Source: Legionellaceae bacterium (GTDB lineage: Bacteria; Pseudomonadota; Gammaproteobacteria; Legionellales; Legionellaceae). From it: a stretch of DNA of 5,326 bases. Shown piece after piece: positions 3,903-5,326 of the stretch. Where the stretch lies: assembly GCA_947473535.1 (NCBI GenBank), contig CANJFK010000110.1, positions 1 to 5,326 on the forward strand, written 5' to 3'. The number at the start of each line of letters is the position of its first letter. The first letter of the stretch is position 1. The position numbers were made by a program, and so were the translations under genes. Under the pieces are notes generated by a model that was given only the letters and a program-made list of their open reading frames with translations, did not search any database and was not told the origin of the DNA.

Positions 3903-5326
3903 TGCCGACGTTCAGATCAAAATACCTCAATACATTTTCGCAAATGCATAAGACGTCGCCCAAAGAGACACAAGACAGTCTGTGGCGTGGGTTAGAAAAC
4001 CCAACTATTGAAGATATTCCAGATCAAACCGATAAGCTCGTGACGTTTTTGTATCAATTGGGTCCTGATGAACTGGATGGTAAAACATCGATTTATTTTC
4101 TTAGTGGTGTGACGGGATATGACTTTTCAGAGAAAAATAAGTTTTCTATTATACCGCAAACAGATATCGCCTATATAAGCTTAGTTTTACCGTGCGAGTT
4201 GAGAGGCGCTTATAATCTAGTAAAACTTCATGACGAAGACAGTATTCCATCGGTTGAAGTTGAGTCAGGTTCAGCCTTCTATCCAAAGGTGATTGGAGAG
4301 TCAGCTAAATTTTCAGCGCTACTGGATGATTTATTTGCAAAAGGTCGTGTTGAAACAGATTCACTGAATAAAAAAGAGATCATTTATTATAAAGATATGG
4401 ATACTCCAGGCGAATATTATGGCAAGGAGTCAATCTTAGAATTACCCATGGCACCGCACTTAGACTCTATATCAACTTCATATGAGTCTGTTAAATCGGT
4501 GAGAGATCGTTTAAGAGGTGAGGGGAGGTTGATAGACGATAAAGTCCAATTTTCAGAAACTTCTTTACGTAACGAACCGGGTTATAACGACGCCTTATCA
4601 ACAAGGAAGTATTGGGTTTATTTACCCAAGGATTATAATCCCTCTGCAGTTGATGCCTATCCGTTCATGTTGTTTTTGGATGGAAGTAGTTACTTGGACT
4701 ATATGCCAGCTCATTGCATTTTAGAACAAATGATTAAAGATCAAATCATCCCCCCGTGTGTGGCTGTATTTTTCGATAGCGCTGATGGACTGCAGCGAAG
4801 CATGGAATACAATTGCAATGCTCAGTTTACTGAGTTTTTAACTCGAGATTTCATGGAAACTCTACGAGGGAAGCATGGATTACATATAACGACAGATCCA
4901 GATCGCGCTACTATCGTTGGTGCTTCGGCTAGTGGTCTTGCCGCATTTTATACAGGCCTCACAAAACCTGAGATATTCGGTCATGTCATTGCTCAATCAC
5001 CGGATTTTGTATCTCAACCGTTAACGAAACTGGATAGAATGATTTTAGAGCATGCGCCAGAAAATAGCCGGTCATCATTTATTTTTGAGCTGGGTCGTTT
5101 TGAAAATTATCCCATTGAATATGAGTTTGAAGATGGTACGGTTCAAAACTTGTCATCTTCTGATGTTGTTGATCACGTATGTGAGCAAATGAGACAACAA
5201 AATATACCCGTTGATTTTCATGAAATAGTGGGAGGACATAATTATGTTTGTTTTCGAGTATCGTTATATGAGCGAATAAAAGAAGTGTATCAGCATCAGC
5301 TGGCACAGGTGGATGATGCTGCAACA
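3902..5326 (+). CDS. fes: Fes-like ferric siderophore (enterochelin) esterase, 3' end beyond window
   Basis: The frame is open for 475 codons to the window edge with no stop. Its architecture is that of E. coli Fes, a cytoplasmic esterase that cuts ester bonds of ferric enterobactin-type siderophores to free iron. The N-terminal lid-like domain shows VTFLYQ at 47-52, FLSGVTGY at 66-73, RGAY at 101-104 and the paired DSLN (153-156) and ELPMAP (180-185) elements that match the Fes DPLNP...LEMPQAP region. The alpha/beta-hydrolase domain starts near 235 (WVYLP) with LDG at 259-261, R-x-x-E-x-N-C-N from 299 to 306 (Fes: R-x-x-E-L-P-C-N), the nucleophile elbow GASAS (340-344; probable catalytic Ser342) and GGHNYVCFR with probable catalytic His446. 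The acid residue is not assigned. The elbow has Ser344 where Fes has Gly. No signal peptide is seen. E. coli Fes ends shortly after the equivalent of residue 465, so the true stop is probably close unless there is a C-terminal addition. Fes function is inferred from motifs; a related esterase with another substrate is possible. Confidence 0.85.
   Translation, partial: MPTFRSKYLNTFSQMHKTSPKETQDSLWRGLENPTIEDIPDQTDKLVTFLYQLGPDELDGKTSIYFLSGVTGYDFSEKNKFSIIPQTDIAYISLVLPCELRGAYNLVKLHDEDSIPSVEVESGSAFYPKVIGESAKFSALLDDLFAKGRVETDSLNKKEIIYYKDMDTPGEYYGKESILELPMAPHLDSISTSYESVKSVRDRLRGEGRLIDDKVQFSETSLRNEPGYNDALSTRKYWVYLPKDYNPSAVDAYPFMLFLDGSSYLDYMPAHCILEQMIKDQIIPPCVAVFFDSADGLQRSMEYNCNAQFTEFLTRDFMETLRGKHGLHITTDPDRATIVGASASGLAAFYTGLTKPEIFGHVIAQSPDFVSQPLTKLDRMILEHAPENSRSSFIFELGRFENYPIEYEFEDGTVQNLSSSDVVDHVCEQMRQQNIPVDFHEIVGGHNYVCFRVSLYERIKEVYQHQLAQVDDAAT

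Noticed and set aside
4229..4243. Iteron-like sequence CATGACGAAGACAGT inside the esterase gene
   Set aside because: Only 11 of 15 core positions match and the CAGG block is broken; single copy in coding DNA, most simply chance.
5079..5324. Minus-strand open frame of 81 codons at the right end
   Set aside because: It is antisense to the conserved C-terminal esterase region containing the catalytic His motif; the plus-strand frame carries the family motifs.

Overview
The window reads as the replication and partition core of an AT-rich theta-replicating plasmid or chromid-like replicon, with a cargo gene at its right end. The protein types (Rep_3 initiator, ParA, two ParB-family proteins, Fes-type esterase) and the Shine-Dalgarno/sigma70-like signals fit a gammaproteobacterium. 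The style of the AT-rich coding sequence makes me think of Legionellales (Legionella/Coxiella relatives), but that is an impression and not proven by the sequence.

Layout. Leftward (minus strand): a promoter and palindromic operator (about 1356-1399) drive parA (474-1337), followed by a parB-like gene that overlaps it by ATGA and leaves the window at base 1. Centre (1385-1655): a compact origin. It has a C-depleted AT-rich stretch with degenerate repeats and a consensus-matching IHF site, then five 18-bp iterons (1510-1633), then a perfect DnaA box (1641-1649). Rightward (plus strand): the Rep_3 initiator gene (1656-2936), a second, quite different and full-length ParB gene (2959-3864), and a Fes-like siderophore-esterase gene (3902 to the window end, no stop reached). 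All three are tightly spaced and look like one transcription unit.

How they work together. Rep should bind the iterons and, with DnaA and probably IHF, open the AT-rich stretch to start replication. ParA with the left ParB should segregate the plasmid. The right ParB resembles the CTP-binding Spo0J/chromosomal ParB class and has no ParA beside it on its own side. The esterase would release iron from an ester-linked siderophore in the cytoplasm, which is an unusual passenger for a replication operon.

The points most worth a second look are: two dissimilar ParBs around one ParA and one origin; a siderophore-esterase-like gene apparently co-transcribed with replication genes, joined through a 12-codon mini-ORF with TAATG junctions; the palindrome on the parA promoter; and the regular two-turn/three-turn phasing of the iterons.
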